Positions 34,628-47,100 of a DNA stretch of 64,000 nt are shown piece by piece. Under the pieces are notes generated by a model that worked only from the letters and a program-made list of their open reading frames with translations, ran no database searches and was not told the origin of the DNA. The stretch spans positions 74,457,169 through 74,521,168 of the forward strand of contig CM043958.1 in NCBI GenBank assembly GCA_014529385.2. The letters are read 5' to 3'. Source of the stretch: Adiantum capillus-veneris. Lineage: Eukaryota; Streptophyta; Polypodiopsida; Polypodiales; Pteridaceae. How positions within the stretch are numbered: position 1 is the first letter of the stretch; the number at the start of each line of letters is the position of its first letter. The translations under genes and the position numbers were made by a program.

Positions 34628-35370
34628 GTAGTGATATACAACTCTATGATTTTACTTTCTCTCTGTAGAAGAGAAGTCACTCTCTCTCTCTCTCAAGGAT
34701 TTATGATCTCTTCTTCCAATGGTAACTCGCATAAATACTATCTCTCTAGAATTTATACTTTCTCTCTCCGTCAACCACACATATATGGAGTCTTATGACG
34801 ATTGAAAATTACATTAAATAGATACTTTATGCTATGACACATATTTGGTTAAAAAAACTCTAAAGATTGCTAAAATTGTCAAAAAAACTTGAAATGAAAA
34901 ACTCACAAATGTTAAATCCCCATGTTCCATCATGCTACCCTCTCATTTTACCGCCTTTTTAATTCCATATCTATTATCAAATAATCCCTTGACTACTATA
35001 TTAATATTTCCCATGATAATAAGTACTCCAATAATGCACTTATCCCAAAGGCACTTTTTTCCCACTAGGTTTTTTCCCTTTGGTCATCCAAGTATTAGAC
35101 CCTAATTTAGAACCTCATCATTCTACTTCTCTTGTACATACTCTTAATAAGTAAAGAAAGCCTCACTATTATGTTGTTACAACGGACAAATGAAACATCA
35201 TCTCTCACGTCAGAAACAACTTTGAACCAATGAAGATGCTGCAACAAATTGAACCTCGTCAACAAATTCAATGACAAACGAAGACGACCAGCCCATCAAC
35301 AACCAATCAAAAACCTTCCACAACCTCCTCCCAGGACACTTTTCAACAATGCCCGAGGATGGGCACTAAA
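34300..35370. other. Gene-free stretch with (CT)n microsatellite
   Basis: AT-rich sequence with a (CT)n tract at about 34592-34625 and shorter CT runs to 34770. No gene or element boundary recognised. Confidence 0.5.
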
Positions 35371-35371
35371 A

Positions 35372-36430
35372 TCAGAAGGGGGGAATTTTAACTGAGATGA
35401 TGCTAGCTAACAAAAGATGTTAACGGCCCAAGCCTTACAGATGCACATTAAAGATCATCATGATGAAGCAGTGAAGATTTGGTCACACATTTTTTACGAT
35501 TTCCTAAAATGGCCATGTATTGTAATTTCTCGATTTATTTCAAGCCATTGTAGTATTTTTAATGTGTTACGGGCTCAATGGGAGTTCAAAGCTGTAAAGG
35601 ACAGGTTAGTGACTGTGCCTAGGTTGCATATTCAGTAAGTGGTGGAGCCCTAAAGGTCTTGGGTGCCCGGACATTGCATAATTTACCCTAGGTATATAAG
35701 GCAGTGTGTAAAAGAAATGAGGGTTCTCAAGCTCATTTGTAGAGAACACTCTTTGGTGAGAGCTCATGAGGTGTGTGGCTATGGATTCCTTGAGCTTCTC
35801 CTTTCTCATGTGACTTGATTAACACTAATCAATGCAATATGCCTCTCTCATACTTCTTATGATTGCGAATGATCCTTTGATTAGCTAGATCGTATCTAAT
35901 TAGTGATTAATACCTCTCTAATCTTGTGTGATTTCCCTCTTTTGATTGTGTGTGCATGAAGGTCTGATTGGAGTGTGGTTCTCAATAGATCTATGTGTGT
36001 GCTTGTGATTAGTATGTTACATGATAGGACTAGTGATGTGTGAATCTTGCAATCGTTAGTGTGTGTGATTGGGTTGATTTGAGCTGAAGGAAAGTGAATG
36101 TGGAGATTGCCAATCATTGTGGCTAGCTCCTCCATAGGCCAAGAATCTTACATCATAGAGTCACCATTTGTGTTGCCATGATTAGCTCACTTATTGTGTG
36201 AGTGTTTCCATGCCCTAGCCGAGTATCTCATCTCTTTGTATCAATAATTTTGTCGGTCATTGGAGCTATGCTACAATGGTACCCCCAACAAGCTAGCACA
36301 AGTAAGATGTGTCTAAAGAGTACCTCTTTCTACATCAGGCTCTCAACCTCGATCAACAGTTACGGTGGATTTGTTTATTGATGAAGAATGATATTAATTC
36401 AAGGACTTATACCTTGTTGATGAGTAATGC
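35372..36430 (+). other. Possible retroelement polypurine tract and LTR remnant
   Basis: A purine run AGAAGGGGGGAA (about 35377-35388) is followed by TTTTAACTGAGATGATGC and, about 300 bp on, a TATA-like GGTATATAAGGCAG (about 35690-35703). This is the layout of a PPT-LTR junction with a promoter. No second LTR, PBS or target duplication was found, so this remains tentative. Confidence 0.25.
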
Positions 36431-36744
36431 TAGACAATTACTTTCATGAAAAGTGGAAAGTGGTACTTTTTAAATACATCCTACTTGTGTTAAATGTTTT
36501 AGCATACTTAAGTGAGTTTTAAATGGAGTCTATACGCTATGTTGGCAATTATGGGCCGGTTACTCAAGACGAAACTGCAAAGGGACAACAATGTGGAAAG
36601 TAAATGATGCTCTTCTTGATTTCATTGGACTTCCTACTGAATAACGACAGTAGGATCCATGAAGGATGACAGTACAAAAAACATTAGTTTTCTTATGAAG
36701 ATATTGCCACTTTTTTTTCGAGAACAAAAACACTTCTCCAAGGC

Positions 36745-38045
36745 GGAGTAATGTAAGGCCGAGCGCAAACCCAAGGGGTCCATGGACCCAAGCCAAGGGC
36801 CAAATAATAGATATGGACGGCCAAGGAATTATATAAAGGGTGGTAGGGCAGAGAATCGTCAAGGTAGTTCCTTGGGTTCTCACACTGCTTCTCATCTTGT
36901 GAAACTGTAAAAAAATAGAAATCTATATAAAGTGTACCTAATGGGATTTAGTTTGGTTTGAATCCATTATTGGGTCGCATCCAAGACAATGATAGCCCTT
37001 GGCATGTCCATGGTTCTCCATGACCACCACAATAAAAAATAATTAGGCTTGCCAAGCTACTTCCACTAGCTCATAGAGAATCGTCGATGTCGATGTAAAA
37101 TGTTTGAAAAGAATCATCCAACTGACCTAGCTCAAAGATTGCCGGATGAAAACCAAAGAACACCCGCTACTAGTAGACTACTTGGCCATGCCCACTTGAA
37201 ACCGCCATCTAGCCAAAAACAAGACCGTAGCCTTCCTCAAAAACACCTTGATGCTATGCCAATTTGGTTTCAAGGACTCAAATTTGTGTGCTTGTTAGAT
37301 CCACATGCTTGTGAAAACTATTAACTCAACCTTAAGAAAGAGTTGAAATGTTTTTTAACATTAGTTCGTACTAAAATATTTGTAGCTTCTGTTGTTATAA
37401 GCTTGCTTTGTACACCTTTGAAAGACTTTGCAGCCTTGGCTTTCCAAACTTGCTGGAGCCCTGGAGAGGGCATGCTTGCATTCTCATGGTGGGAACACAC
37501 CGATAATCAATGTTAGTTGTCCAAATTGTATGGCCTTGGGCACCGCAAGGTATGAAAATACCTTCAAAATTGAGCTATGGAAACTTTACAGCAACAAACA
37601 AGGAGAAGAGAGAGAGAGAGAGAGATGGCGTGTCATGTGCCACTCTACTAATGATGTGGTAGGCTTGTATGCTTATCCCCATAGTAGGGTGACCCCAATG
37701 AGGACACTTGTCCTCAATTTCATTGTAGTCAACCTGCTCCTTCTTCCTGAACTTGGAGTTGCTGCGCAAGGCCACCCCCCACTTCTTCTTCCTTGGCTCC
37801 ACAACGTGAAAAAACATGCAAAAGGCATGAAAAGAAAAAGAGACCACACATTCTTTCCCAAAAATCTCTAAGCTCTTATACTAGTGTGAGAACCCAGGGA
37901 GCTACCTTGAGGATTATCCACCCTACCACCCTTTATATAGGCAATTGGCCATCCATATCTAGAATCCCCTATCCACATCTAGCAATCGACCCTTGGCATG
38001 GGTCGATGAACCCCTCGGTTTGCCCTTGGCCATACATCTCTACCC
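36745..38045. repeat. Inverted repeat pair (~150-bp arms) with promoter-like TATA
   Basis: The left arm (about 36750-36885) and right arm (about 37885-38045) are imperfect reverse complements. Both carry TATATAAAGGGTGGTAGGG or a close variant and a GGGTTCTCACACT segment. The arms are about 1 kb apart. They could be two solo LTRs of one family in opposite orientation or the termini of a foldback element. The interior (36900-37880) shows no recognisable gene; a GA tract lies near 37605-37624. Confidence 0.6.
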
Positions 38046-38218
38046 ATGCCATGCTTGATAGATCATCTTGGTGGCTCCTTACCCACCCACCATACATGCC
38101 TACTAGTTTGATATTCTTCCCTTTGTCCTGCATGTAGTAGCATCACCTTGCTCAGTATAGTAGTGCTCATTTTGTAAAAAAAATTAATGTTAACTTAGCT
38201 TCATAAAAAGAAACTTAG

Positions 38219-38390
38219 TTAGCTTGTCTCACATGTCCCCAGTTTTAGTTGCTAAAAAATACTTTCTCTTGACTTACATGTCAACTAAAGCATTTCTTAC
38301 TTAGGTTGTCTCACATGTCCCCAGTTGTATTTGCTAAACAAGACCTTCTCTTGACTTACATGCCAACCAAAGCATTGCTTAGTACAACAT
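38219..38390. repeat. ~83-bp tandem duplication
   Basis: TGTCTCACATGTCCCCAGTT, TTCTCTTGACTTACATG and a CAACTAAAGCATT-like stretch occur in order twice. Otherwise 38.05-40.5 kb is AT-rich without a recognised gene. Minus-strand ORFs of 65-68 residues between 39337 and 40356 are unrecognised. Confidence 0.65.
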
Positions 38391-39719
38391 GTTTTTCCAA
38401 TAGGACACTACTTGCAATCTCCTCACCTCTTTAAAGTGCAAGCAAAAATCATTTGAAAAAAGCCCTTTCCTTTAGATCCAACATATATTACAATGAAGGC
38501 ATTCCAAATGATGAAATTTTGTATGGAAAGGTCATCAAGAACATTTTGTGATTTCATGAGAGCACCTCATTAATCATACATATCAGTCAAAGCTTTGCTT
38601 AGCAAAACATCTTTCTCCTACAACCTTCGACTGCATTTTTTGCTATCAAGGCATTAAAAGTGATGACATTTTGAATGGGAATCCCATCATGATTAAGTAA
38701 AATTTTTTTGGATGGCAATATCCTCAATTATTTCTATGCTTTTCAATACACCATAATAAGCATACTTATCAAACCGAAATATTGTCTAGTTTACCTGTGC
38801 CTCAAAAATTTCAACGTAGTTGATATATTTACACAACAAAGCATTACTAAGCATAATATCTTGGCATATCCTGTTGCCAATGCACTGCAGGAGAAAACAT
38901 TTTAGAAAGCTACTCAAGTAATTTCTGTCATGTTCATCATATCCTAAAAATAAGTATGATCTTCATCTTTTGCCCTATTTTCCATCGTGAAGCGGAGTGA
39001 CATGACATCCACCCCCTCTAAGCTGCACATCCTCTAGCATGTGCCAATTTTTATCCAAAATTGCAACCATACACACATTTCTAACCAATCAATGCCCCAC
39101 TATAAGCATGCCATCTACAATATCCCAATCTGGGGCTTCATGAGAACATACCCTTCCTCCACTATCATAGAGGAAAGAGAAAACTTTCCCATTAGTAGAG
39201 CATAGGCATCCATTAGCACACAAGCCATCATGAATACCACCTAAACCATATGTCATAGAAATTAACTACCCTAGACTGTGCACATGTCTACCTCCTCATG
39301 GATAAAATGCTAGATTGGACCATTGCCATAGGAGGATTACTTCACCAGTTCCCCCTGGATCATGAGATTTACAAGTAGACTGCCACATGTCAAAAAGTAT
39401 TCTTGAACCATAAAACACAAAATCATCTTCAAATGGGCCTTCTTAGCCCCTTGGACCATAGGGTAGCAACAATCTATATCATCCCCTCCACTAATAACAT
39501 CCCCAATATGCATCAATAGATCATTAGCACCCACACAACAAAAATTACCCTATTAATTCTTCAAAAGTTGTAGGCATCATGTTTGTAGTAGACTTAAAAT
39601 CCTTTACAACCTCATCAAGTATTTGCATCAACTCATCACCATCCTCATTATCTCTTACCACATATTGTTGAATTTGTGGGTGATAAGAGATTTGTAATCC
39701 CTTCAAACTGGGGTGGGGG

Positions 39720-39840
39720 GGGGACTTAAATGTTACTATCACGTGAGTTCAACAAAAGGGTTTATTAAATTTCATTTTTTCTCACATTCTCATATACAGA
39801 AGGGTACCATAAAATGGAATTGGCTATGATCCCTCATATG
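39720..39840 (+). repeat. Copy of an interspersed repeat also inserted at 42.1 kb
   Basis: TATCACGTGAGTTCAA followed by AAGGGT and an A/T-rich tail matches the start of the insertion at about 42150. It defines a low-copy interspersed repeat. Confidence 0.5.
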
Positions 39841-42109
39841 TATGCATACCCTACAAATATTCATGCCTTTCTCATCCTTATAAGTCCTCTTGTGTGTCCA
39901 AACTCTGTAAATCTTCATCCATTTTGGACCTTGTAAGTCTTCAACTTTAGTCGTTGGCAAGGAATCCACAATTCCAAGCTTTGTATAGACAACTCTAACA
40001 ACATCTTCATCTTAAACCTGTAATAGCCTCTCATTCTCAAGCAGGCACTCAATGACAATGGTTTCAACCTTAGCCTAAATCACACATTAACACAACCCAA
40101 TTCATCTTCATACATGCTTGGATCCCAATATTCTCGAATAACAACATCTTTAAACTTTCTCCAAGTATGGATATTTTGTTGCTCGCTCAAAAAAATTTAG
40201 GCTTATGAACCTGTCAAGCTTTAGAATCTTCTTCTCTTTTGGCACTCCATGAAAGTCTAGCTCCTCTTCATAGAACTTCAAATATACTATTGGATCATAG
40301 CCATAAAAAATGATGTGCTTATAAAAAAGTAAGCATTTGGCATTTTCAAGAGCCAACTACTACAAAAGCTCTTTCTTCTAGCCATTTGGCCCTTTAGATT
40401 CCCTCCTTTTCATTTTGTGAGTTATCTATCTCTTCAAACCCACCTAATTCACCTTTTGCAAACTACTACAATTCCCAATTATCGATTTTCAAATTGATAT
40501 CCAAAACAGATGTAAACTACATGATCTCAGTTTTGGTGATGAAATTGTTGCATCTGGCATTTTATGCCGTGGACTGTATAAGCTCACTTTGTATCACAAG
40601 TGTGGGAAAAATTTTGTAAATGCAGTTGTGGATTCTAAGGCTATTTCAAATGCAAAACTTAGGCATGCACGTTCTGGGCATCTGAATTTTGCATGTTTGC
40701 AGCTTGTGCATAGTGATGTTTGTGGACCATTGCAAACTCCATCCTTGGGAAACTACCTTTACTTCTTGAATTTCTTTGATGATTACTCAAGGCATGAATG
40801 GGTGTATCCACTTAAAGCAAAGTCTAAAGTTTTTATGTGCTCCAAACAATTTTTGGCTATGGTTGAAAGTGTCTCAAAATGTACTATGGGCACCCTCCAT
40901 TTCGATCGAGGGGGGAGTATATGTCTCATGAATTTAATGAATTTTCGGCTAGTCGTGGGATAAAACACAAATGTATCATTCCATATAGACATCATCAAAA
41001 TGGTGTTGCTGAGAGAAAATAAAAGTCTCTTACAAAAATGGCATGATGTTTGGTTAAAACTCAAGCTTTGCTACATTTGTTTTGGCTTGAGGCCATCATG
41101 TGTGTCACTTATGTGTTTAAAACATGTCTTAGGAAATCTTTTCAATCTATGACTCCTTATGAAGCATGGCATGATAGAAAGCCTTCTATTAAGCACATGC
41201 GTGTTTTTGGTTGTTTGCCATATGCTTCGGTGCCACAAACACAACACAAAAAATTGGATAATAAGTCCATCAAATGTATTTTTTCTATAGTTTGTATCAT
41301 CTGCAAACAAAGCGTATCTTGGTTTCATGGGATATTGTCTTTGTGGAAGATTCTACTTAGCCCTTACTGTCATGCACTAGAGATAGTAATGTAATGTCAC
41401 AAGACATTTATGATACTTTTTTGCCTCTTTTCAGTGGTGTAACTTAGAATGTAAATTCCAATGAGGCAAATGTACAACCTATGTGGTTTCTTGAAAATGT
41501 TACGGATTAGCCTATTACTGATGCAGATGTATATGATGTACTTGATGAGGAAACGGCTGGAAATGAGCAGGCTAGAGGTATTCCTAAATGGTTGGCACAT
41601 ACTTTGTGTGACAGTAAATTGGATACACCTTTGTCTAGTCATACTCATTCAGGTTCTCACCATGCATCTTATGCATGAAATTCGTATGCTTTGGATGTGT
41701 CTAGTTTAGGTGATGTTGAGGAACCTCTGTCTTTTAATGAATCACAAAATTCAAAAAATTGGATGGCTACCATGCAATCAAAATATGATGCACTTATAGA
41801 AAATGACACATGAAATTTATGTGATTTTCCTCCTGGAAAAAATGCCATTGGTACAAAATGGGTTTACAAGTTGAAACGCAAGCCGAATGGTGAGATTGAT
41901 CACTATAAGGCGTGACTTGTTGAAATGGGTTATGCATTGCAAAAAGGCATAGATTATGAAGAGACTTCTGCTCCCACGTATCGTATGACTACTATTGCAT
42001 TTTCTATGTGCATTGGCAGCTCATTTTGGTTGGGATGTACATCAATCAGACATTGTTACTACTTTCTTGAATGGTGACATATTTGAGGAGGTTCATGTAA
42101 TGCAGCCTC

Positions 42110-42355
42110 GTGGTTTTGTCCTGGGGAGGTCGCCTAATAAAAATGTAACCTATCACGTGAGTTCAATAGAAGGGTATTTAAAGTTTTTGAAACTTACAGA
42201 AATATATATACAAAAGGGAATTATTTTTTCAAATTAAAAAAAAACTGAGAGATTTTAAAAGATAAGGATACATTATATTCCTAGCAAAATTCGCAGATAA
42301 GGGGTTTTACAAACATGTCTTGAATGCACTTGATATGGTAGTTTTACACACAGTG
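42110..42355. mobile_element. Short insertion in Copia RT
   Basis: The RT sequence breaks after MQPRGFV and resumes at an EDFVKKGQEDKVC-like stretch; the ~245 bp between is unrelated AT-rich DNA resembling 39.72-39.84 kb. Exact ends and target duplication were not resolved. Confidence 0.45.
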
Positions 42356-42683
42356 AACCCCCCGAGGATTTTGTCAAGAAAGGACAAGAGGATAAAGTGT
42401 GCATATGTAAGAAAGATTTATATGGGTTGAAGAGATCTCCTCCTGCTTGGTATGAGAACGCTGATACTCATTTGGTCAAATGAGGATTTTGTAACAGCCC
42501 AACAGAAAGCACATTGTATGTAAAGCGTGAGGGTGATGTAATTCTCATTGTGGTTCTCTATGTGGATGATTTTTTTATCACAAGACCAAATGAAAGGCAT
42601 ATTTCTCAATTTAAGGTTATTTGAATGCTACTTTCAAGATGAAAGATTTGGGACTGTTGCATCATTACTTGGGTATATACAGT

Positions 42684-42687
42684 TTAA
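42684..42687. repeat. TTAA target site, left, element A
   Basis: TTAA precedes CACTAGG of element A and is repeated at 44023-44026. With one TTAA removed along with the element, the Copia RT reading resumes. Confidence 0.85.
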
Positions 42688-44022
42688 CACTAGGTTGGTA
42701 ACCTAACAGGACATAAAAGTGTTCTTTCAGGGTTTTGAAAAAAACCTCCAAAACCATAGTAGATCCACTCATTTTGTAAAATCCTTTCATGAGGTTATAG
42801 TTCAAGGCCTACTACACATGGAGAAAATAAGACACTTGTAAAATTTCTCATCTTTTGGTCACACCAAGCCTCCAAAGTTGATGGACCAATACATTTTCAT
42901 CAAAACGGTCATTTCTTATGTTTTGTTGCATAAAAATAAGATTAGGGATTTTTGTAGGACTTGAGATAAATTCCCTAGTTAACTTCAATGGGTTGGTGAT
43001 CAGAACATATGATTGCTTCTCACTCACTATTTTTTGTTTTGCCAAAATAAATAGGTACAAAAAAGTTGAATTTTTACCATTCTGCAAACATATCATCAAA
43101 GTTTCTATAGCCACGCTCAATACAAATAATATATGCATGTTTTCTTAGTTCCCTATCGTCCTTTATGTTCATAAGGAGCCATGGAGCATGTCAAAAGAAT
43201 AATACATCTCTTACCAATGGGAATCTTGGGGACAAAGATGAAGTGTTAAATACAGCAAACATGAAAAAACTGGGTTCAACATTATGAGTTGTAAATCCCA
43301 TAGAAACTATTCAATATCTATCCAAATTTGATCCTTATGACTAGATATGGTTACTACCTACAAAATGCATGTAGTTGTCACAAGAAACTAACAATATTGA
43401 AAAAGCTATACTTGATATACTAGAATGTTTCGTTTTCTTCTATAATTGAAAAAATCAACCATCGTTGTGTACTATGCAAAATAGGGTATTAGGTGCTCCA
43501 AAACTCAAGGAATGTTAGCTTTATGTTACAATATGAGACATAGAAAATCAAAAATGCATTTGGATATCATGAAATCCACCAAAAAAATCATAGAAGAGCT
43601 AAAATTGGCTAAAAAACAGGATTTGACAATTTTTGTAATTTGGTCATAACTTACAACTTTAATATTTATTTCTCCCTAGAAGCATCAGGACATGTTGGAC
43701 TACTAAAGATAGTTCTCTAGCATTATAGACCTTAAAAACATGAATTCTAGAGTGGTATAGTTGCAAAAAGTTTAAAAAAGCCAAAAATTGGACCCATTTT
43801 TTCACACAGTTTAGGTTGTGAAATGTTGTGCAAGGACAATGTTAAAGATGGAATTGATATTCCAAAAAAATGTCAAGTTTTTTTCAGCTCATGAGACAAC
43901 TTTCTAGATAGATAACACCTCAGAATCCATTCGAAACTCTTGACATAATTCAAGGAAAATGGTCACTTAATAGGACATAAAAGTGTCCCAGGACATAAAA
44001 GTGTCCCATTACCAACCTAGTG
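42688..44022 (-). mobile_element. piggyBac-like non-autonomous element A, 1335 bp
   Basis: Terminal inverted repeats of 14 bp (CACTAGGTTGGTAA) flanked on both sides by TTAA. Just inside each end is a hairpin-forming unit of the GGACAYAAAARTGTCC type. One end carries two tandem copies of GGGACACTTTTATGTCCT where element B has one. Element B (58412-59734) is the same sequence in the opposite orientation, with about 11 differences over the 288-bp stretch I compared. No transposase domain is present; the longest ORF is 96 codons (42848-43138, minus). TTAA target duplication is the hallmark of the piggyBac superfamily. A TA-duplicating mariner-type origin is less likely but not excluded. Confidence 0.85.
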
Positions 44023-44465
44023 TTAAGTAGTGTGATGGTGGTATTTTCTTATGTTAGACAAGTTACATAATGAGACATTGCTATGTCAGCTTGGACTTGA
44101 GGATTGCAAACCTATTGCCACTCCCTTGGAAACATGCTAGAAATTGAGTCTTCATGATGCTGGTGATCCTGTCGATGTCACTCTTTACCAAACTACTACT
44201 GGTTGCCTTATTTATGTATGCAACATGAGGCAAGATATTCAGCTTGCAACCTCATAGGTCAGTAGATTCATGCTTGGCAGTTCATGTATCTCATGGTCGA
44301 GCAAGAAGCAACCTAAAGTGGCCACTTCTAGTTGCGAGTTTGATTAAAAGGTAGTCTTCACAGCTACGGTTCAGTGTGACTGGCTCAAAAGCCTTACGGA
44401 TGATTTGGGTGTTGGACAGGACACTACCAACACTATCTACACTGACAGTCAAAGCACATTAACAC

Positions 44466-44718
44466 CATATTACTAAATTTGGGAATTTTCCGATTCCCAA
44501 TGTCAAAACAAGCTTAAGATTTGACCACATGGCAAAAACTTAGCCAAAGTTTTAAGAGGATGGCTTTGAAGAGCCTTTCAAGAACTACCTTGTGGAAGTC
44601 TTTGGCCTTCAAAAAAAGTTTGAATTTTTTTCATATGGCCAAATATTCAAGGCATCGTTGATTCTCAAATTAGCTCTAAAATCTAAAACTCTCTAATATA
44701 GTGTTTATTGATAGTTGC
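44466..44718. mobile_element. Small TIR-like insertion in Copia RNase H
   Basis: The RNase H sequence breaks after YTDSQS and resumes with the GTQFFML/KHIEVHYHYV segment. The ~250 bp between begins TAACACCATATTA and ends TAATATAGTGTTTA, which are imperfect inverted repeats. It looks like a MITE; the target duplication was not resolved. Confidence 0.5.
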
Positions 44719-45239
44719 AAGGAACCCAATTTTTCATGCTCTCACAAAGCACATTGAGGTGCATTACCACTATGTCAAGGAGAGGCTCTAAGCAGGAGAG
44801 GTCAGCTTGACTTATGTGCCAGCACAGGACAACCTTGTAGATCTTTTCACAAAGGCATTGCATCATGATAAGTTTGAAGCTTTCCACAAAGCTTTGGGCT
44901 TACTCCCCTTCGTGGACTCATCATGTCCTCATAGGGCATGGAACTTCCCTATACTCTATGTGCCAACTCTCATTCACTGCATCACCCCCAGGGGGGATCT
45001 ATTACCATATACATGTGGTAGTGATGTGTGTGAACACAGCTAGGACCACCGGGGCATTTTATCCCTCACTAGGTTTTCCCCCCCTGTGCATTGTATATAT
45101 GACCATCACTCTAGGGATAGCTTATCTTTCCATTGCACACTAAATAATACACTCTCTATTGTGGGCCTTCAGCTTCCTTTGTCTTCTCCAAGCTCGATGT
45201 GTTTTTCTTGTGGGAAAGAGAGAGGAATTGTCAACAATA

Positions 45240-47100
45240 ATTGATAGTATGCCATTGTGATGGATGGTGTGAGCACACGCATTTGCTAAATGGGGTATAG
45301 ACTTTGTGGGTTCAATACAACCACTACCATACAAAACTTAGGCGCAATACATTATTGTGGCCATCAATTATTTGATCAAATGGTCTTAGGAATGAGCTAC
45401 CAAGAAGAATGATACTATAACTACTATTGCATTCCTATACGAATTCATATTTCCTATACGGACTTCTTATTGAGCTTGTAAGTGATCCTGGATTACATTT
45501 CCTCAATATGGTGATAGAACACTTACTAGATGAGTTTATGTTAATCCAAAACAAATCTTCACCCTATCATCCTCAAGAGAATGGTCAAGCAAAACATACA
45601 AACAAAATTATGAGCTTTGACCAAAATTGTTAGTTCAAGCAAAACAAACTGGTAAATGCATCTTCATTCTTCCTTGTGGGCTTATTGAGTTTCATTCAAA
45701 ACGGCCTTTAACACAACTCCTTTTAATTTGGTCTATGGATTGGATGTAATACTGCCAGTGGAATTCTTACTGAGTTGTAAGTGAGATGGAACAAAATAGG
45801 CACAAGTTGTCAGAATGACTCGCAAACTTAGAACGACTAGATGAACAATGTCTAGAGGCCATTTCCCATATATATGCACGAATACAAAAACAAAAAAAGT
45901 TTTTTGACTCACGTTTACTGATTAAAGTTTTCAAACTAGGGGATTTAGTCCTAGTATACTTGTTGAAACAACATATGCTAAAGTTCAAGAAAAAAGGGCA
46001 TGGTCCTTTTGCAATTGAAGATGTTTCATCAAGTGGTACAGTCAAACTAGCCACCCTAGATGGCGAAATTATAGAATATTGAATTAGTGAATGTTGACTA
46101 CGCAAATATAACCTTCCCTTGACTAATGATCTTTTGTAAAAAATGCATGCATTCAAGGAAAGAAAGATTAAATGATAATAGGTGATTGAGGAGGCCCAAG
46201 AGGAAGTACGCATTCAAGTTTTAAAACAAAAAGCTTCAAGACAACCGGTTCCTCAAGCTATACCTCTTAGTCCTCTCCAAAATCAACCCTTACAAGAGGA
46301 TGAGTTCAATACTGATGACGAGTGGATGGATGGTCTTGATATGCAAATCAGTCTGAATCTAAAGGAGGACTACAAATCCAAGGCTTTAGCAGATCATAGG
46401 AGAACAAGTCAATGCGGCCATCTATTCTACTTATCACAAAGCACCTACTCAACCACTTGAATTTTGTCGAGCCATTATCAAGGGCTGCAACAAAAGAGTC
46501 ACTCCAACCCTAGGAAAAATCAACTTCAATGTTATGGTTTATGGATTCTCTTGCCCACATACTTTCATATGTATAGTAGATGAACATATGAACACGGAGA
46601 CCTAATATAAGGTGTTCCTTGGATGAGAATCTACAAAGCAATCCAAGATAGGGATGCCAAAATTATAGAGATTAAACTTAAAGGAGGACAGGTAAAGATA
46701 CCATTTTCATACAACAAAGAGGAATGGAAAGAAGCTCTTGGTGATTTCTAATCAATGAAGCATGAGTCATCAACCACAATTACAACTACTGCTTCACTAA
46801 GGACTTCTTCTCATCAACCTACCGTGTAGGGAACCAAGCAAATTTGGATACCCAAAAGTCATCTCATCAATTGACCTCAGTAAATCTGGGTGCCTAAAAA
46901 ATTGTTATACACTGCCAACAAGCCTACGGTAAACCAATTGTATCTACGTACTCAACAAAAATTGTACTTACCTAAGATGAAATGTGTATAGCAACCGAAA
47001 AAGGAATATAAAGCTAAGATCAAAATGCCAAATTCTCAAAGTAGACAAGTCAAAGTATGGGTACCAAATACTCCTTTGTAGCTAAGGTCAGCCTCCATCG
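45240..47100 (+). pseudogene. Decayed Ty3/gypsy integrase and downstream region
   Basis: The translation across frames shows KWGIDFVG and YIIVAINYLIKW (integrase core, first Asp), then VSDPGLHFLN (second Asp region), SSPYHPQENGQA (catalytic Glu replaced in context by a Gln-Glu shift), FNLVYGLDVILPVEF, and a GHGPFAI...LATLDGE C-terminal segment. Downstream from 46.18 kb is an acidic ORF of 92 residues and then a broken stretch with IWIPKS, IWVPKK and VWVPNT motifs (46.84-47.08 kb). Many stops and frameshifts; no LTRs delimited. Confidence 0.75.

Larger units (their letters stand above)
40510..44960 (+). pseudogene. Decayed Ty1/Copia pol with nested insertions
   Basis: In order: integrase (LVHSDVCGPLQTPSLGNY at about 40.69 kb, FFDDYSRHEWVYPLK, then NGVAERK at about 41.0 kb and PYEAWHDRKPSIKHMRVFGC near 41.2 kb), reverse transcriptase (GTKWVYKLKRKPNGEIDHYKA near 41.86 kb; LYVDDFFIT near 42.56 kb; MKDLGLLHHYLGI near 42.64 kb), then RNase H (SSKKQPKVATSS near 44.3 kb; YTDSQS near 44.45 kb; KHIEVHYHYVKERL near 44.76 kb; DLFTKALHHDKFEAFHKALG near 44.85 kb). 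Many stops and frame changes show it is dead. It is broken by insertions at about 42.11-42.35, 42.69-44.02 and 44.47-44.72 kb. A G-run near 44.99 kb may be its polypurine tract. Its LTRs were not delimited. Confidence 0.85.

Noticed and set aside
36745-38045. Complete LTR retrotransposon
   Set aside because: The arms are inverted, not direct, and no gag-pol lies between them.
42684-44026. CACTA-superfamily assignment of the TTAA elements because the TIR begins CACTA
   Set aside because: CACTA elements make 3-bp direct target duplications. Here the 3-bp flanks (TAA and TTA) are not direct copies, whereas TTAA matches exactly on both sides in both elements.
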